Shown in pieces: positions 9,404-18,299 of a DNA stretch of 64,000 nucleotides (position 1 is the first letter of the stretch; the number at the start of each line of letters is the position of its first letter). This DNA is from Bacteroidales bacterium (lineage in GTDB: Bacteria; Bacteroidota; Bacteroidia; Bacteroidales; Bacteroidaceae): the NCBI GenBank assembly GCA_015060965.1, contig SUXN01000002.1, positions 52,518 through 116,517 on the forward strand, given 5' to 3'. The notes beneath the pieces were generated by a model that was given only the letters and a program-made list of their open reading frames with translations, searched no databases and was not told where the DNA came from. A program made the position numbers and the translations under genes.

Positions 9404-10885
9404 ATGAAAGATCAGGTAATGAAAATGCAGTCAAGAGACGTCAAGATGATTGTTGCGATGTTTCTGGTTCTCGTTTCTCCGCTTGTTGCAACAGCACAGG
9501 TCGATGATGTGTATTTTGTACCCACAAAGGAGAATGAGGAGAAGGTACTGGTTGTGAAGAGTACAGCCGAGAAGTATAATATCGACAATACTTCTGCAAG
9601 TTCAATGCGCAATGTCGACGAGTATAACCGTCGTTCTACAGCATACACCAATGCTCCCGATGAGTATATCGATGAGAACTACACCGATGAGTATGTGTAT
9701 GAGGATGACTCTTACGATGACTACAGCTATTCGACACGCATAATACGTTTCCGTAATCCTCGCAGGGCTGTGTACAGTTCTATCTATTGGGATCTGATGT
9801 ACGGTTGCGGCATAAACGACTGGCTCATCTATGACAATGGATACAGCATCGACATATATCCTACTTATAATAATCCCTACTATTTCTGGAGTGATTTCGC
9901 ATTCTCTTGGAATCCTTTCAGCTGGTACAGTTGGCACAGTTGGCATCATGCAGCCCATTGGGGATGGCATCACCCTTATTACAGCCACTATTACGGTCAC
10001 TGTTACGACCACTATTACGGTCACCACAACCACATAGCAATGCGTCCGAACCACAATTATTGGAGTCCTTCACGCCGTAACACCCGTTATATCCCTACAA
10101 ACGGTGCTGTAGGCGGGCGATATGAAAGAGGTGAGGGTAGCCGCGGAAACAGGGTGGCTGCATCTAACAATAACAGCAGCGGCAGAGTAAACCTTCGTGG
10201 TAGCGCGGGCAACCGCAGCGACAAGGTCGCATCGGCTGACAGAGGCGCTTCTGACAAAAACAGCAGCGGCAGAGTAAATCTTCGTGGTAGCACGGGCAAC
10301 CGTAGCGACAAGGTCGCATCGGCTGACAGAGGCGCTTCTGACAAAAACAACAGCGGCAGAGTAAATCTGCGCGGTAATGCCGGCAACCGTGGCAACAATG
10401 CTGCTGCACAGAGCAGTAACAAGAGAAATGAGAATGGTGCAGGCTTCAAGATCGGCAGCAATCAGGGACGTGACAATGCGATACGTCGTCAGCAACCGGC
10501 ACGCGGTTCGGCGAATGTAAGCAACAGCCGTGCGGCAAGCAGTGGCAAGAGCAACAGCGAGAGTGTGCGTCAACAGAAAAGCAACAGCACTTCAAACAGC
10601 TCAAACCGTGGCACTTCGGTCAACCGTAGAGGCTCAGGTTCTTCATCAGGGTACAACCGTCCGAGCAGCACCAGTGTGACACGTTCACGCAACTCTTCGT
10701 CATCAGAGAACCGCAGCAGTTCAAGCTACAGCCGCAGCTCAGGCAGCTCACGCAACAATAGCTCAAGCTATAGCCGTGGTTCAAGTTCACGCAGCAGCTC
10801 AAGCTTCGGTGGCGGTTCACGCAGCGGCTCTTCCGGCGGCTCACGCTCAGGTGGTTCACGCGGCGGTGGCGGCAGAGGCAGATGA
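9404..10885 (+). CDS. Secreted low-complexity Ser/Asn/Arg/Gly-rich protein
   Basis: This 493-residue protein has an N-terminal signal segment (about residues 14-32, ending ATAQ). Next come an acidic Tyr-rich stretch (residues 80-110) and an aromatic/His-rich stretch (about 125-215, many W, Y and H). The second half is low complexity: three 29-residue repeats starting NSSGRVNLRG, then Ser/Arg/Gly runs to the end. I do not recognise a catalytic domain. The basic Ser-rich tail resembles cell-surface or polymer-binding regions. It has its own promoter and is not part of the ilv operon. A downstream Met at codon 6 is an alternative start. Confidence 0.75.
   Translation: MKDQVMKMQSRDVKMIVAMFLVLVSPLVATAQVDDVYFVPTKENEEKVLVVKSTAEKYNIDNTSASSMRNVDEYNRRSTAYTNAPDEYIDENYTDEYVYEDDSYDDYSYSTRIIRFRNPRRAVYSSIYWDLMYGCGINDWLIYDNGYSIDIYPTYNNPYYFWSDFAFSWNPFSWYSWHSWHHAAHWGWHHPYYSHYYGHCYDHYYGHHNHIAMRPNHNYWSPSRRNTRYIPTNGAVGGRYERGEGSRGNRVAASNNNSSGRVNLRGSAGNRSDKVASADRGASDKNSSGRVNLRGSTGNRSDKVASADRGASDKNNSGRVNLRGNAGNRGNNAAAQSSNKRNENGAGFKIGSNQGRDNAIRRQQPARGSANVSNSRAASSGKSNSESVRQQKSNSTSNSSNRGTSVNRRGSGSSSGYNRPSSTSVTRSRNSSSSENRSSSSYSRSSGSSRNNSSSYSRGSSSRSSSSFGGGSRSGSSGGSRSGGSRGGGGRGR
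10172..10400 (+). repeat. 87-bp tandem repeat inside the Ser/Arg-rich gene
   Basis: Copies start at 10172, 10259 and 10346 (the last partial). Each encodes 29 residues beginning with NSSGRVNLRG or NNSGRVNLRG. The first two copies are nearly identical at the DNA level, so copy number could change by recombination or slippage. Confidence 0.85.
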
Positions 10886-10930
10886 TGAAACATGTGAGTA
10901 TATAGTTTAATGTCTACTATCAAATAAATA

Positions 10931-12469
10931 ATGACTACTATGAAAAAGATAATATGCAGTTTGCTCCTTTCACTCCCGTTGGGAGTCGGTGCACAGACCT
11001 TATATGACGTTACTCCATTTATGGACAACGACCTTACCGGTACTTCACGTTTCATCTCAATGGGTGGTTCTATGGGTGCTTTGGGTGGTGATATCTCTGT
11101 AATGGGAACGAACCCTGCCGGTATTGCCCTATACCGTCGTTCGGATTTCTCCTTTACAGGTAGCCTCAACTTCAACAACACCAAGGCAAAGTACAACAAG
11201 ACATCCGTGTCGTCTGACTATGCTTCTGGTGATGTTGAGAGCATGGGTGCCGTACTCGCCAACAAGATGAATGACGGCGGTTCGTTGAAGTTCCTTAATG
11301 TGGGTATGGGCTATCGCCGCAAGAACGGTCTTTCAAGAGAGTTCGAGATGGCCGGTCCCGCTGATGATGGCTTTTCACAGCAGTATGTGATAAGGGACCT
11401 GTATGACAACAATCCTTTTGATTTGGGCTCAATAGACGGTTATTCATATTCCGACTTCTATTACAGTTGGTTGCCGTTGCTTGCAACATATGCGAATATC
11501 GGTGATGTTGACGGTAACCTGATAACCACTCCCGACGGGGAACTCATATATAATCCTACGGACATCGGTTTTATAGGTAAGGAACGTGGCGGTGTCTCCG
11601 AGGTTGATGTGAACCTTGCCGCAAACTTCAACGACAGGATTTATGTTGGTGCAACACTCTCATTTGCCAATGTGGACTACAGTACAGAAAACCTCTATTA
11701 TGAGAATGACGAAATAGGTGAGATATATTCAATAGGCAACTACAATCATATTGAAGGAACAGGATTCAGCGTAAAGCTCGGAACTATCATCCGCCCGTTC
11801 CAGTACTCGCCTTTCAAGTTCGGTTTAGCCGTGCATACTCCGACATGGTATAGCCTCAAGAGCTACTCATATGCCGATATCCAGGGACCGTTTGAGGATT
11901 TCTACGATACACGCGATTGGGACCTGTATGATGGTGAGTTGCGTACAAAGAGCAAGTTCAGAACACCTTGGCGCTTCAGCGCTTCGGCCTCTTACACAAT
12001 AGGCTCAGCTGTGGCATTGAATGCGGAATATGAATATGCCGACTACTCATCGGCAAAGTTCGGCCGTGTAGGGTTCAGTGGCAAGAATGCCCAGAACGAG
12101 GAGATAAAGTACAACCTCAAGGAACAGCACACTGTACGTCTGGGTGCAGAGTTCAACCTTAACAAGAATTTCAGCCTGCGTGCAGGATACAACTACTCTA
12201 CAGCGCCTTTCCGTAAGGATGCATATAAGAGCATGTACAATATGCCAGTGACATCGACCTCTACAGAGTATATCAACAGGTTCGACCGTGAGGCTGTGAG
12301 TCTTGGTGCAGGCTACCGTGGAAAGATGTTCTACTTTGATATGGCTTATGTATTGCAGACCCAAGAGGCGGATTTCTATCCATTTGCCGATCCTGAATAT
12401 TATAATTCCGCTGCAGAGGTGGAATTTACTGACCACACTATTACCGCAACGTTAGGAATCAAGTTCTGA
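10931..12469 (+). CDS. OmpP1/FadL-like outer membrane protein
   Basis: This protein of about 510 residues has a signal peptide ending GVGAQ. The mature start (TLYDVTPFMDNDLTGTSRFISMGG, then GGDISVMGTNPAGIALYRRSD) is typical of FadL/OmpP1-type barrels in Bacteroidetes. The remainder alternates aromatic and polar residues as beta strands and ends in a Phe-terminated strand (ATLGIKF), the usual outer-membrane insertion signal. It likely lets hydrophobic compounds cross the outer membrane. The ATG at 10940 (MKKIICS) is an equally good start. It converges with the DUF4421 gene 6 bp away. Confidence 0.8.
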   Translation: MTTMKKIICSLLLSLPLGVGAQTLYDVTPFMDNDLTGTSRFISMGGSMGALGGDISVMGTNPAGIALYRRSDFSFTGSLNFNNTKAKYNKTSVSSDYASGDVESMGAVLANKMNDGGSLKFLNVGMGYRRKNGLSREFEMAGPADDGFSQQYVIRDLYDNNPFDLGSIDGYSYSDFYYSWLPLLATYANIGDVDGNLITTPDGELIYNPTDIGFIGKERGGVSEVDVNLAANFNDRIYVGATLSFANVDYSTENLYYENDEIGEIYSIGNYNHIEGTGFSVKLGTIIRPFQYSPFKFGLAVHTPTWYSLKSYSYADIQGPFEDFYDTRDWDLYDGELRTKSKFRTPWRFSASASYTIGSAVALNAEYEYADYSSAKFGRVGFSGKNAQNEEIKYNLKEQHTVRLGAEFNLNKNFSLRAGYNYSTAPFRKDAYKSMYNMPVTSTSTEYINRFDREAVSLGAGYRGKMFYFDMAYVLQTQEADFYPFADPEYYNSAAEVEFTDHTITATLGIKF

Positions 12470-12475
12470 TGCTAT

Positions 12476-13567
12476 TTATTTCCTGCGCCAGAAGTTGACA
12501 CCGAAATATACGTTTATGACACCGAATCCGTTCAGTATCGAGAATGTACTCTTGTTGTACGAGTAGGTGTGTGCTACAAGTGATGCGCCGGCGTAGTATC
12601 TGCTGTTGTTGTATACTACTGCCGCGCGCGTTATGAAATCAAAATTAATGCTTGACAGGAACTCCTTGCTGCTCTTAAGGTTCAGCGAGGTGTTTTTGTA
12701 TCCTACGGCAGGGGTCATTGATATGTTTGCAAGGAAATCCTTGGCAAATACCCAGTTGTAGCTGTATCCGAAATTGATGCTGAAATCCTTGTATCTGACA
12801 TTCTCGAACTTCAGTTCGTTGTCAATCTGCTCTCTGATAGGGGTATCGAACTTTGAGTGGTCAAAAAGGAATGACTGTTCGTTGTAGGTTAGTCCAAGTA
12901 TGAATGAGCCGGTGCTGATTCTCTGGTTTGTCGTGTGGCTGTAGGCTGCACGGTACGAGAATTTCTTGTTGTTGAAGATGTAGTACAGGTTGAGTCCCTT
13001 CTGCTTTACCGACAGGCCGTCAAAGCGGTGGTTGAAATCGGTCAGCTCCTTGTTGTTGTCCTGATAGAACCCGTTGAGCCTACGCACCCGGTATCCCTCG
13101 CTGCGCTTGCGGTAGAAGAGGTCAATGCCTACAGCTGCCGTGTAGAAACTGAAGTTGAGGTCGGTCTGCGGAGAGTTACCGCTGATATCGAAACTGTAAC
13201 CAAGAAAAATCCATCTCCATCCCAAGTAAAGCCCCACCTTGTTGCTGTTGTTGGGTGCGAGTGTGATGCTCTGTTCCGAGTCATGAGCCGAGAAACGGTA
13301 GTATTCGTAACAATACGAATATTGGGGCATGACGGTTAGGTTGAACAGGTCGGGCGAGACGTAGAGGCTGTCCTTTTCGTCAAGTGTGTGCTCGATGAAA
13401 TTCTCGGTATCCTTGAATATCTCCTTTGTCCCGTCAATCATTTTTCCTGTTAAGGTACCCTCCTTGCCGTTCCCCTTCTGTGCGGTTGAAGGTGTGGCTG
13501 TCATGAGGACAATGGCAAGCACCATAACCCTCCATATTGTTTCCTTTATGGTTGGAGTCTGTCTCAT
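12476..13567 (-). CDS. DUF4421 family outer-membrane-like protein
   Basis: A 363-residue protein with a signal peptide (ending TPSTAQ). The core fits DUF4421: LYVSPDLFNLTVMPQYSY, then YEYYRFS and GLYLGWRWIFLGYSFDI, with amphipathic strands after that. It is probably a small beta barrel of unknown function; DUF4421 is recalled from family knowledge. It is the last gene of a minus-strand run that starts at 17437, 12 bp after the oxidoreductase gene. Confidence 0.7.
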   Translation of the reverse strand: MRQTPTIKETIWRVMVLAIVLMTATPSTAQKGNGKEGTLTGKMIDGTKEIFKDTENFIEHTLDEKDSLYVSPDLFNLTVMPQYSYCYEYYRFSAHDSEQSITLAPNNSNKVGLYLGWRWIFLGYSFDISGNSPQTDLNFSFYTAAVGIDLFYRKRSEGYRVRRLNGFYQDNNKELTDFNHRFDGLSVKQKGLNLYYIFNNKKFSYRAAYSHTTNQRISTGSFILGLTYNEQSFLFDHSKFDTPIREQIDNELKFENVRYKDFSINFGYSYNWVFAKDFLANISMTPAVGYKNTSLNLKSSKEFLSSINFDFITRAAVVYNNSRYYAGASLVAHTYSYNKSTFSILNGFGVINVYFGVNFWRRK

Positions 13568-13579
13568 TGCTGTGTGGCA

Positions 13580-14560
13580 TTACAGAATCTTGCCTAAAAT
13601 CTTGTCAAGAACCCAATTGGTTGGTGTTGCGCTTACACTGTCGCAAGTGCAGTTGCCCTTGTGTTGCAGATGTTCCACGATATTCCTGATCAGCGGTAGC
13701 TGTACATATGTGGGATTGGGGATGTTGAAACTCTTCAATCCCTCCTCGTTGCGCAACTCTATCGGTTCGAATGTGAATACCGAGAACTTTATCGTTCCGC
13801 GGCTGCCGAAAATCTCTATGTTGTCTTCCTTTGAAGATTCGTCCGATACAAAGCACCATGAACCTGACCCGGGAATCCCCGATTCGAACATGAAGCAGGC
13901 GCTCACCGTGTCTTCTGCCTTGTATAGTCCCCCACGGTTTGCGGCATAGCCTTCGGCGTGCAGAATGCATCCGAACATCTCCTGTAACAGATCAATCTGG
14001 TGCGGTGCAAGGTCATAGAAGTATCCACCACCAGCAATGTCCGGAATTACTCGCCATGGCAGGTTGTCACGGTTGTAGTCAAGGTCACGCGGGGGAACCG
14101 AGAAACGTATCTGTACATTGAGTATCTTGCCGATCTGCGGCAACAGTTCCCTTACTTTCTGGAAATAGGGCAGGTAGCGGCGGTAGTATGCCACAAAGCA
14201 GGGAACGCCGGTCTCGCGTGATATGCGGTTGATGCGTGCGCAGTCCTCATAGCTTGCAGCGAGCGGCTTCTCGACATATACGGGCTTGCCGGCCTTCATG
14301 GCCATGATGGCAAATGTGGCATGTGATGAAGGTGGGGTGGCAATATATACTGCGTTTACCTCGGGGTCATCGATGAGAGCCTGGGCATCGGTGTAATAGT
14401 GTCGTATGTTGTGTCGTTTGGCATAGCTCCTGGTCTTCTCCTTGTCCCGTCCCATGACTGCAACGACTTCCGAGCCTTTTACGGCAGCAAATGCCGGCCC
14501 GCTCTTCTTTTCTGTGGCCTCGCCACATCCGATGAAACCCCATTTGATGATGCTTTCCAT
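13580..14560 (-). CDS. Gfo/Idh/MocA family NAD(P)-dependent oxidoreductase
   Basis: A 326-residue protein with an N-terminal Rossmann fold (KWGFIGCGEATEKKSGPAF), the AVYIATPPSSHA loop and the VEKPLA motif with the catalytic Lys (about residue 97). The C-terminal half is the family's substrate-binding alpha/beta domain. Such enzymes oxidise or epimerise sugars, inositol or related compounds; the substrate is not evident. It sits between a putative porin gene (6 bp) and the DUF4421 gene. Confidence 0.88.
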   Translation of the reverse strand: MESIIKWGFIGCGEATEKKSGPAFAAVKGSEVVAVMGRDKEKTRSYAKRHNIRHYYTDAQALIDDPEVNAVYIATPPSSHATFAIMAMKAGKPVYVEKPLAASYEDCARINRISRETGVPCFVAYYRRYLPYFQKVRELLPQIGKILNVQIRFSVPPRDLDYNRDNLPWRVIPDIAGGGYFYDLAPHQIDLLQEMFGCILHAEGYAANRGGLYKAEDTVSACFMFESGIPGSGSWCFVSDESSKEDNIEIFGSRGTIKFSVFTFEPIELRNEEGLKSFNIPNPTYVQLPLIRNIVEHLQHKGNCTCDSVSATPTNWVLDKILGKIL

Positions 14561-14566
14561 ACTCTA

Positions 14567-16660
14567 TCAGTTGTAGAAATTCCATGAAAGTCCCAACCAC
14601 AATACGCCTTGTGTTGTGGGGTAGTGGGGCACAAGGAAATAGTTCCTGTTGCCCATTCCTTCGTTTACATGGTAATATTTTACATAGAAACGTGTCTGCT
14701 TCAGCAGGAAGTTCGCATATACACTCGCAATGGGGTAGTCGCCTATCTCAACCTTGTCGGCCTGGTTCTGCTGTACGAACTGGCCCAATGCCGGTGAGTA
14801 GTCGGGAGCGTAGTACTTTGTGAAATATCTTACATCGGCACCGAGCTCGGTGTTGAGCACCTTTGCAATCTTGAACTTTATGAAGAGGTTTGCATAAAGG
14901 TTCAGGTCGGGCAGTGGCAGGACGCTCTTGTTGCTGCTGTGCTGATATGTGATGTCGGTGTTTATGTTGAAGATTCCAAAGGTGAAATCCTGCTTCAGGG
15001 TTGCAGTGAGTACCTGTATGTTTTCGCTCTCCTGTGCTACAGCAAAACGGTTCAGGAAACGTCCCGGAGTGGCCTCAACAGCATTGTTTGCGATATATGT
15101 GTAGTTCTTTATGTTCTCTACGCCTGCACTCAATCTTGTTTTCCACGAAGGTATATGTATTTCTCCGGCTATGCGTGTCTTGAACTCCTTGTCAAGATCA
15201 TCGTTGTCCCACCAGTAGTGCTCCGAGTGGTAGTGGCGATAGTAGAACGAGGGGCGGTTGTTCTTCATGAATGCGCGTGCCTTCAATATTACATCCTTCT
15301 TCCATAGCTTGAAGTTCAGTTCCAATGTGCCGTCAAGTGAGAAGGAACCTATCTCGTCACCCGATATTGCCGTCTCTCCTTCAATGCAGTACTTGAAATT
15401 GTCGAAGCGGTCACTTGAAATGCTTCCTCCTACCGAGAGGATATGTTCGCTGTATTTCTTGCGTACCTCGTTGAAACTGCCTGCAACGGAGTCGGGCAAG
15501 GTGTAGCGGTTGTACCTGTAAGATGCAAATGCCGTCACGTCGGCAAAAGCCCAACGGCTGAACCCTTCGCGTAATGACAATGACAGCCTGTTCTCCATTT
15601 TGAAATAACGTGTCTTGTCGGTCGAGTCCTTGGGAAGGTATGTATCGGCGTAGTATGATGCAGGCTGCCTGTAGTTGATGAACTCACGGCTGTTCTGTGT
15701 TATGTCCAGTGTATGCGTGATACGGGCTACAGAGACAAATTCCGTTGCTGTCGAGTCATTGGTGACAACGGTGCTGTCACCCGACTGTTTTGTAACCATA
15801 TTCTTCTCGCGGTTGAATCCCAGATTGTAGTTGTGGGTGAAGAAGAGTGTGTATACCTCGTTGCGGTTCCATGAGTCTTCAAGCTTTACAGGAATGTCGC
15901 TTGTGCCGAAATTGCTGTTGGAACCGTCGGTCTCTTCAGGGCGTGTTATGTAACGGTCGTCAATGATACCGCCGTTCTCGGCCTGCTTCATGTGGTAACG
16001 GCTTGCAAGGAGATGGTAGTTGTAGCGGTCGCTCCTATAGAATGAGAAGAGCGAGAAATTCATCTGTGAACTTGCCTGGTTGTCATAACGTCCTCTTGCA
16101 TAAAGATAGTCGAACAGGAAACCTACTCCGAAATGCTTGCCGGCATTTGTGGTGAAATAAGCCCTGAAACGGTCGTCTCCGTCAACCTTGTTGCCTGACG
16201 AGTGATAGCTCAGGTTGGTGTACGGTGACTTTGTGTCTGTAAAGAAGAAACGTCCCGGCCTTGTGAAGAAATAGTCATAAGGCTGCAGGAAGTCGTAAGA
16301 TGTCTCTGTGGGTCTGTTGAAGAATATCCTTGTCTGCCGTGGGGTACCCATGTTTCCAAGGAAGTTGTACTCGCCGTTGACACCTTCGGTAAGGTGCCAG
16401 TTCTGGAACATATGCTGCAGTGTGTCGGCACCTACGGGGATGACCTCGCCTGTATGTTCATTGACGTGCCACTGGTGTATCTCTTTGGGTACGTTGACGT
16501 CAACCTTGGTGGAGTCCTTCGGGTTTTTCTTGAATGGGCTGAAAACCTCTCCGCTTCCAAATCCACTCTGGCTGTTGTTTTCGAGCTGATGCCCCTGTAT
16601 GTGCTGTCCGAGCAATTGCATCGGCAACATCAGAAACAGCATATATAGTAATCTTCTCAT
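14567..16660 (-). CDS. Putative porin (Porin_10 type)
   Basis: This 697-residue protein has a signal peptide ending MQLLGQ. The family-like early part carries TRIFFNRPTETSYDFLQPYD, YFFTRPGRFFFTDTKSPYTNLSY and the FGVGFLFDYLYARGRY strand. Long alternating beta-strand stretches follow to an aromatic C-terminus (WLGLSWNFYN), which fits an outer-membrane barrel. I assign it to the Bacteroidetes putative porin family from memory of this pattern. It lies 25 bp after a small membrane protein gene and 6 bp before the oxidoreductase gene. Confidence 0.75.
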   Translation of the reverse strand: MRRLLYMLFLMLPMQLLGQHIQGHQLENNSQSGFGSGEVFSPFKKNPKDSTKVDVNVPKEIHQWHVNEHTGEVIPVGADTLQHMFQNWHLTEGVNGEYNFLGNMGTPRQTRIFFNRPTETSYDFLQPYDYFFTRPGRFFFTDTKSPYTNLSYHSSGNKVDGDDRFRAYFTTNAGKHFGVGFLFDYLYARGRYDNQASSQMNFSLFSFYRSDRYNYHLLASRYHMKQAENGGIIDDRYITRPEETDGSNSNFGTSDIPVKLEDSWNRNEVYTLFFTHNYNLGFNREKNMVTKQSGDSTVVTNDSTATEFVSVARITHTLDITQNSREFINYRQPASYYADTYLPKDSTDKTRYFKMENRLSLSLREGFSRWAFADVTAFASYRYNRYTLPDSVAGSFNEVRKKYSEHILSVGGSISSDRFDNFKYCIEGETAISGDEIGSFSLDGTLELNFKLWKKDVILKARAFMKNNRPSFYYRHYHSEHYWWDNDDLDKEFKTRIAGEIHIPSWKTRLSAGVENIKNYTYIANNAVEATPGRFLNRFAVAQESENIQVLTATLKQDFTFGIFNINTDITYQHSSNKSVLPLPDLNLYANLFIKFKIAKVLNTELGADVRYFTKYYAPDYSPALGQFVQQNQADKVEIGDYPIASVYANFLLKQTRFYVKYYHVNEGMGNRNYFLVPHYPTTQGVLWLGLSWNFYN

Positions 16661-16685
16661 TTTCTTTAAACGGTGTTGCGTAATC

Positions 16686-16856
16686 TCAATTTACGAAACG
16701 CAATATGAATTCAAATATTTTCAGTCCCAATGTCGTGAATCCTGCATAAAAGAATGAAGGACTTTTGCCGTATGCGAAATAGATGATAAATGTCACTACT
16801 GCGCCCACAAGGAACAGTATGTTCAGTATATTCCTTACTTTGTCTACCTGTCTCAT
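16686..16856 (-). CDS. 56-residue membrane protein, translationally coupled to the DUF4468 gene
   Basis: This short frame starts with ATG at 16856, inside the ATGA that ends the preceding DUF4468 gene (4-bp overlap), and stops 25 bp before the porin gene. The protein begins MRQVDKVRNILNIL and has one clear membrane segment (about residues 10-29) and a second hydrophobic stretch (about 34-54). The stop/start coupling and unbroken hydrophobic frame support a real gene. Function unknown. Confidence 0.7.
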   Translation of the reverse strand: MRQVDKVRNILNILFLVGAVVTFIIYFAYGKSPSFFYAGFTTLGLKIFEFILRFVN

Positions 16857-17437
16857 TTCAGTACATTTTTGATCTCATCGACAAGCTGGTTCTTTAGGTC
16901 AATTGTCTTACGGCGGAACTTGCCTTCGAAGTTCTTGAGTTTGCCCTTCTTGTCAAATGCCATCTCATCAGTGATCCAGTTCTCGGCTTTCATGTGTACG
17001 CCTCCATTCTCGTCCTCATCGTCGTGCCAGTAGGTTATTCTTGACATATTGAATGTGCACTTGCCGTCTTGTGCGGTGATGGTAAGGTAATAGTATATCC
17101 TTGCACGGTTCAGGACAAGGAATGTGTTCCTGAATACAATATATTCCTCTCCTTTGATGATTGTCGTATTGGGAACCTCGTTTTCGTACCTTTTGACGGA
17201 GATTACTGTAGGCTCAACGTAGCGGCTTTTGATCCAACCGTTGACTTTGTCGGTAATCTCTGCTGCACTAAGCCCTTCGGCCGGTATAACTTCTTCAAAT
17301 GTGACCTTGCCGTTTACAACAGGGACCGTTCCTGTCTGGTATTGTGGTTCTGCTACGGTGCTTTTTTTCTTGAACAGCTGTGCCGAAGCTGCACTGCAGA
17401 TGAACATCACTGCTATGAGTAAAAGGAACTTTTTCAT
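16853..17437 (-). CDS. DUF4468 domain-containing secreted protein
   Basis: This 194-residue protein has a signal peptide ending SAASAQ. The rest matches the DUF4468 pattern as I know it: NGKVTFEEVIPAEGLSAAEI at the start, IVFRNTFLVLNRARIYYYLTI in the middle, and RITYWHDDED before a basic end. The domain has a TBP-like fold and unknown function. It is the first gene of the minus-strand run that also holds the small membrane protein, putative porin, oxidoreductase and DUF4421 genes. Confidence 0.75.
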   Translation of the reverse strand: MKKFLLLIAVMFICSAASAQLFKKKSTVAEPQYQTGTVPVVNGKVTFEEVIPAEGLSAAEITDKVNGWIKSRYVEPTVISVKRYENEVPNTTIIKGEEYIVFRNTFLVLNRARIYYYLTITAQDGKCTFNMSRITYWHDDEDENGGVHMKAENWITDEMAFDKKGKLKNFEGKFRRKTIDLKNQLVDEIKNVLK

Positions 17438-17602
17438 AATATATTTAAGTTATAATATTAATATCCTCTGCGAAGATAATACAAAACTGAAAAGAAAACA
17501 AGATTATCGCCTTCATCAATATCATACAAATGTCACATCCTGTTAAAAGCGCTCCATGTTGCAACCGCGAATATCCTGTTTCTCCAAAAAAGAGTTCTTA
17601 TT

Positions 17603-17634
17603 TTTGTTAATACCCGTCAGTTGTATTATTTTTG
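17603..17634 (+). promoter_or_regulatory. Promoter of the PASTA-rluD operon
   Basis: TTTG at 17603-17606, a 20-bp spacer and TATTTTTG at 17627-17634 match the Bacteroidetes consensus. Transcription would start near 17641. This excludes the in-frame TTG at 17632, inside the -7 element, as a start codon and supports the ATG at 17659. Confidence 0.75.
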
Positions 17635-17658
17635 TACAATATTTGGAATTATTTGAAA

Positions 17659-18294
17659 ATGGGTTCTGGTAAAACGGATAATAGAAACCGTAAGTCGGGT
17701 AAAAAGAATAATAGCGGCGCCAAAAGGGGCTTTGTGGTAATAATGCTCAATCTTCTGGTTATGGCAGTTGTTGCAGTAGTATTGGTCTTTGCAACACTCA
17801 ATTGGCTTGACAGCTATACAAACCACAATGTGGCATATGAGGTGCCTGATGTGTGTGGTATGCATGTCGACGAGGCCGCCAAGGTCCTCAAGGACAGTAA
17901 ACTCGGTTATGCGGTCGTTGAATACAAATATAAGGACGGTGCCGAAAAGGATGAAGTCCTTGAGCAGCGTCCGTTGGCAAATGCCAAGGTTAAGGAGGGG
18001 CGTGAGATTACTCTCGTTCTCAACACTACGGAAAAACCGCGTCAGGGTATTCCTCCCGTTATAGACAACAGCTCCTTGCGTGAGGCAGAGTTCCGCCTGA
18101 AAGCAGCGGGTTTTATTGTTGAGGCTGTGGATACCATCAAGGGTGAGCGCGAGTGGGTCTATGAACTGCTGTATAAGGGACGTAAACTCGATAACGGTGC
18201 AGCAATACCTCGCGGCTCAAAAGTTACTCTTGTGGTGGGTAGCGGTGATGAAATTCCTACAGACACAGTACGTCTTGACCCTGATTTCTTTTGA
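17659..18294 (+). CDS. PASTA domain membrane protein
   Basis: This 211-residue protein has a basic cytoplasmic N-terminus (about 25 residues), one membrane segment (about 28-48), then PASTA-type repeats outside. VPDVCGMHVDEAAKVLKDSKLGY opens the first; EAEFRLKAAGFIVEAV marks a later one; both end in LVLN/LVVGS-like strands. PASTA domains bind muropeptides or beta-lactams. There is no kinase or transpeptidase domain, so it may be a cell-wall sensor or scaffold. The start was set by the promoter position. rluD follows after 5 bp, an arrangement common in Bacteroidetes. Confidence 0.85.
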   Translation: MGSGKTDNRNRKSGKKNNSGAKRGFVVIMLNLLVMAVVAVVLVFATLNWLDSYTNHNVAYEVPDVCGMHVDEAAKVLKDSKLGYAVVEYKYKDGAEKDEVLEQRPLANAKVKEGREITLVLNTTEKPRQGIPPVIDNSSLREAEFRLKAAGFIVEAVDTIKGEREWVYELLYKGRKLDNGAAIPRGSKVTLVVGSGDEIPTDTVRLDPDFF

Positions 18295-18299
18295 TCTGT

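Noticed and set aside
10087..10461. Long minus-strand frames opposite the Ser/Arg-rich gene
   Set aside because: They are shadows of the repetitive plus-strand coding sequence.
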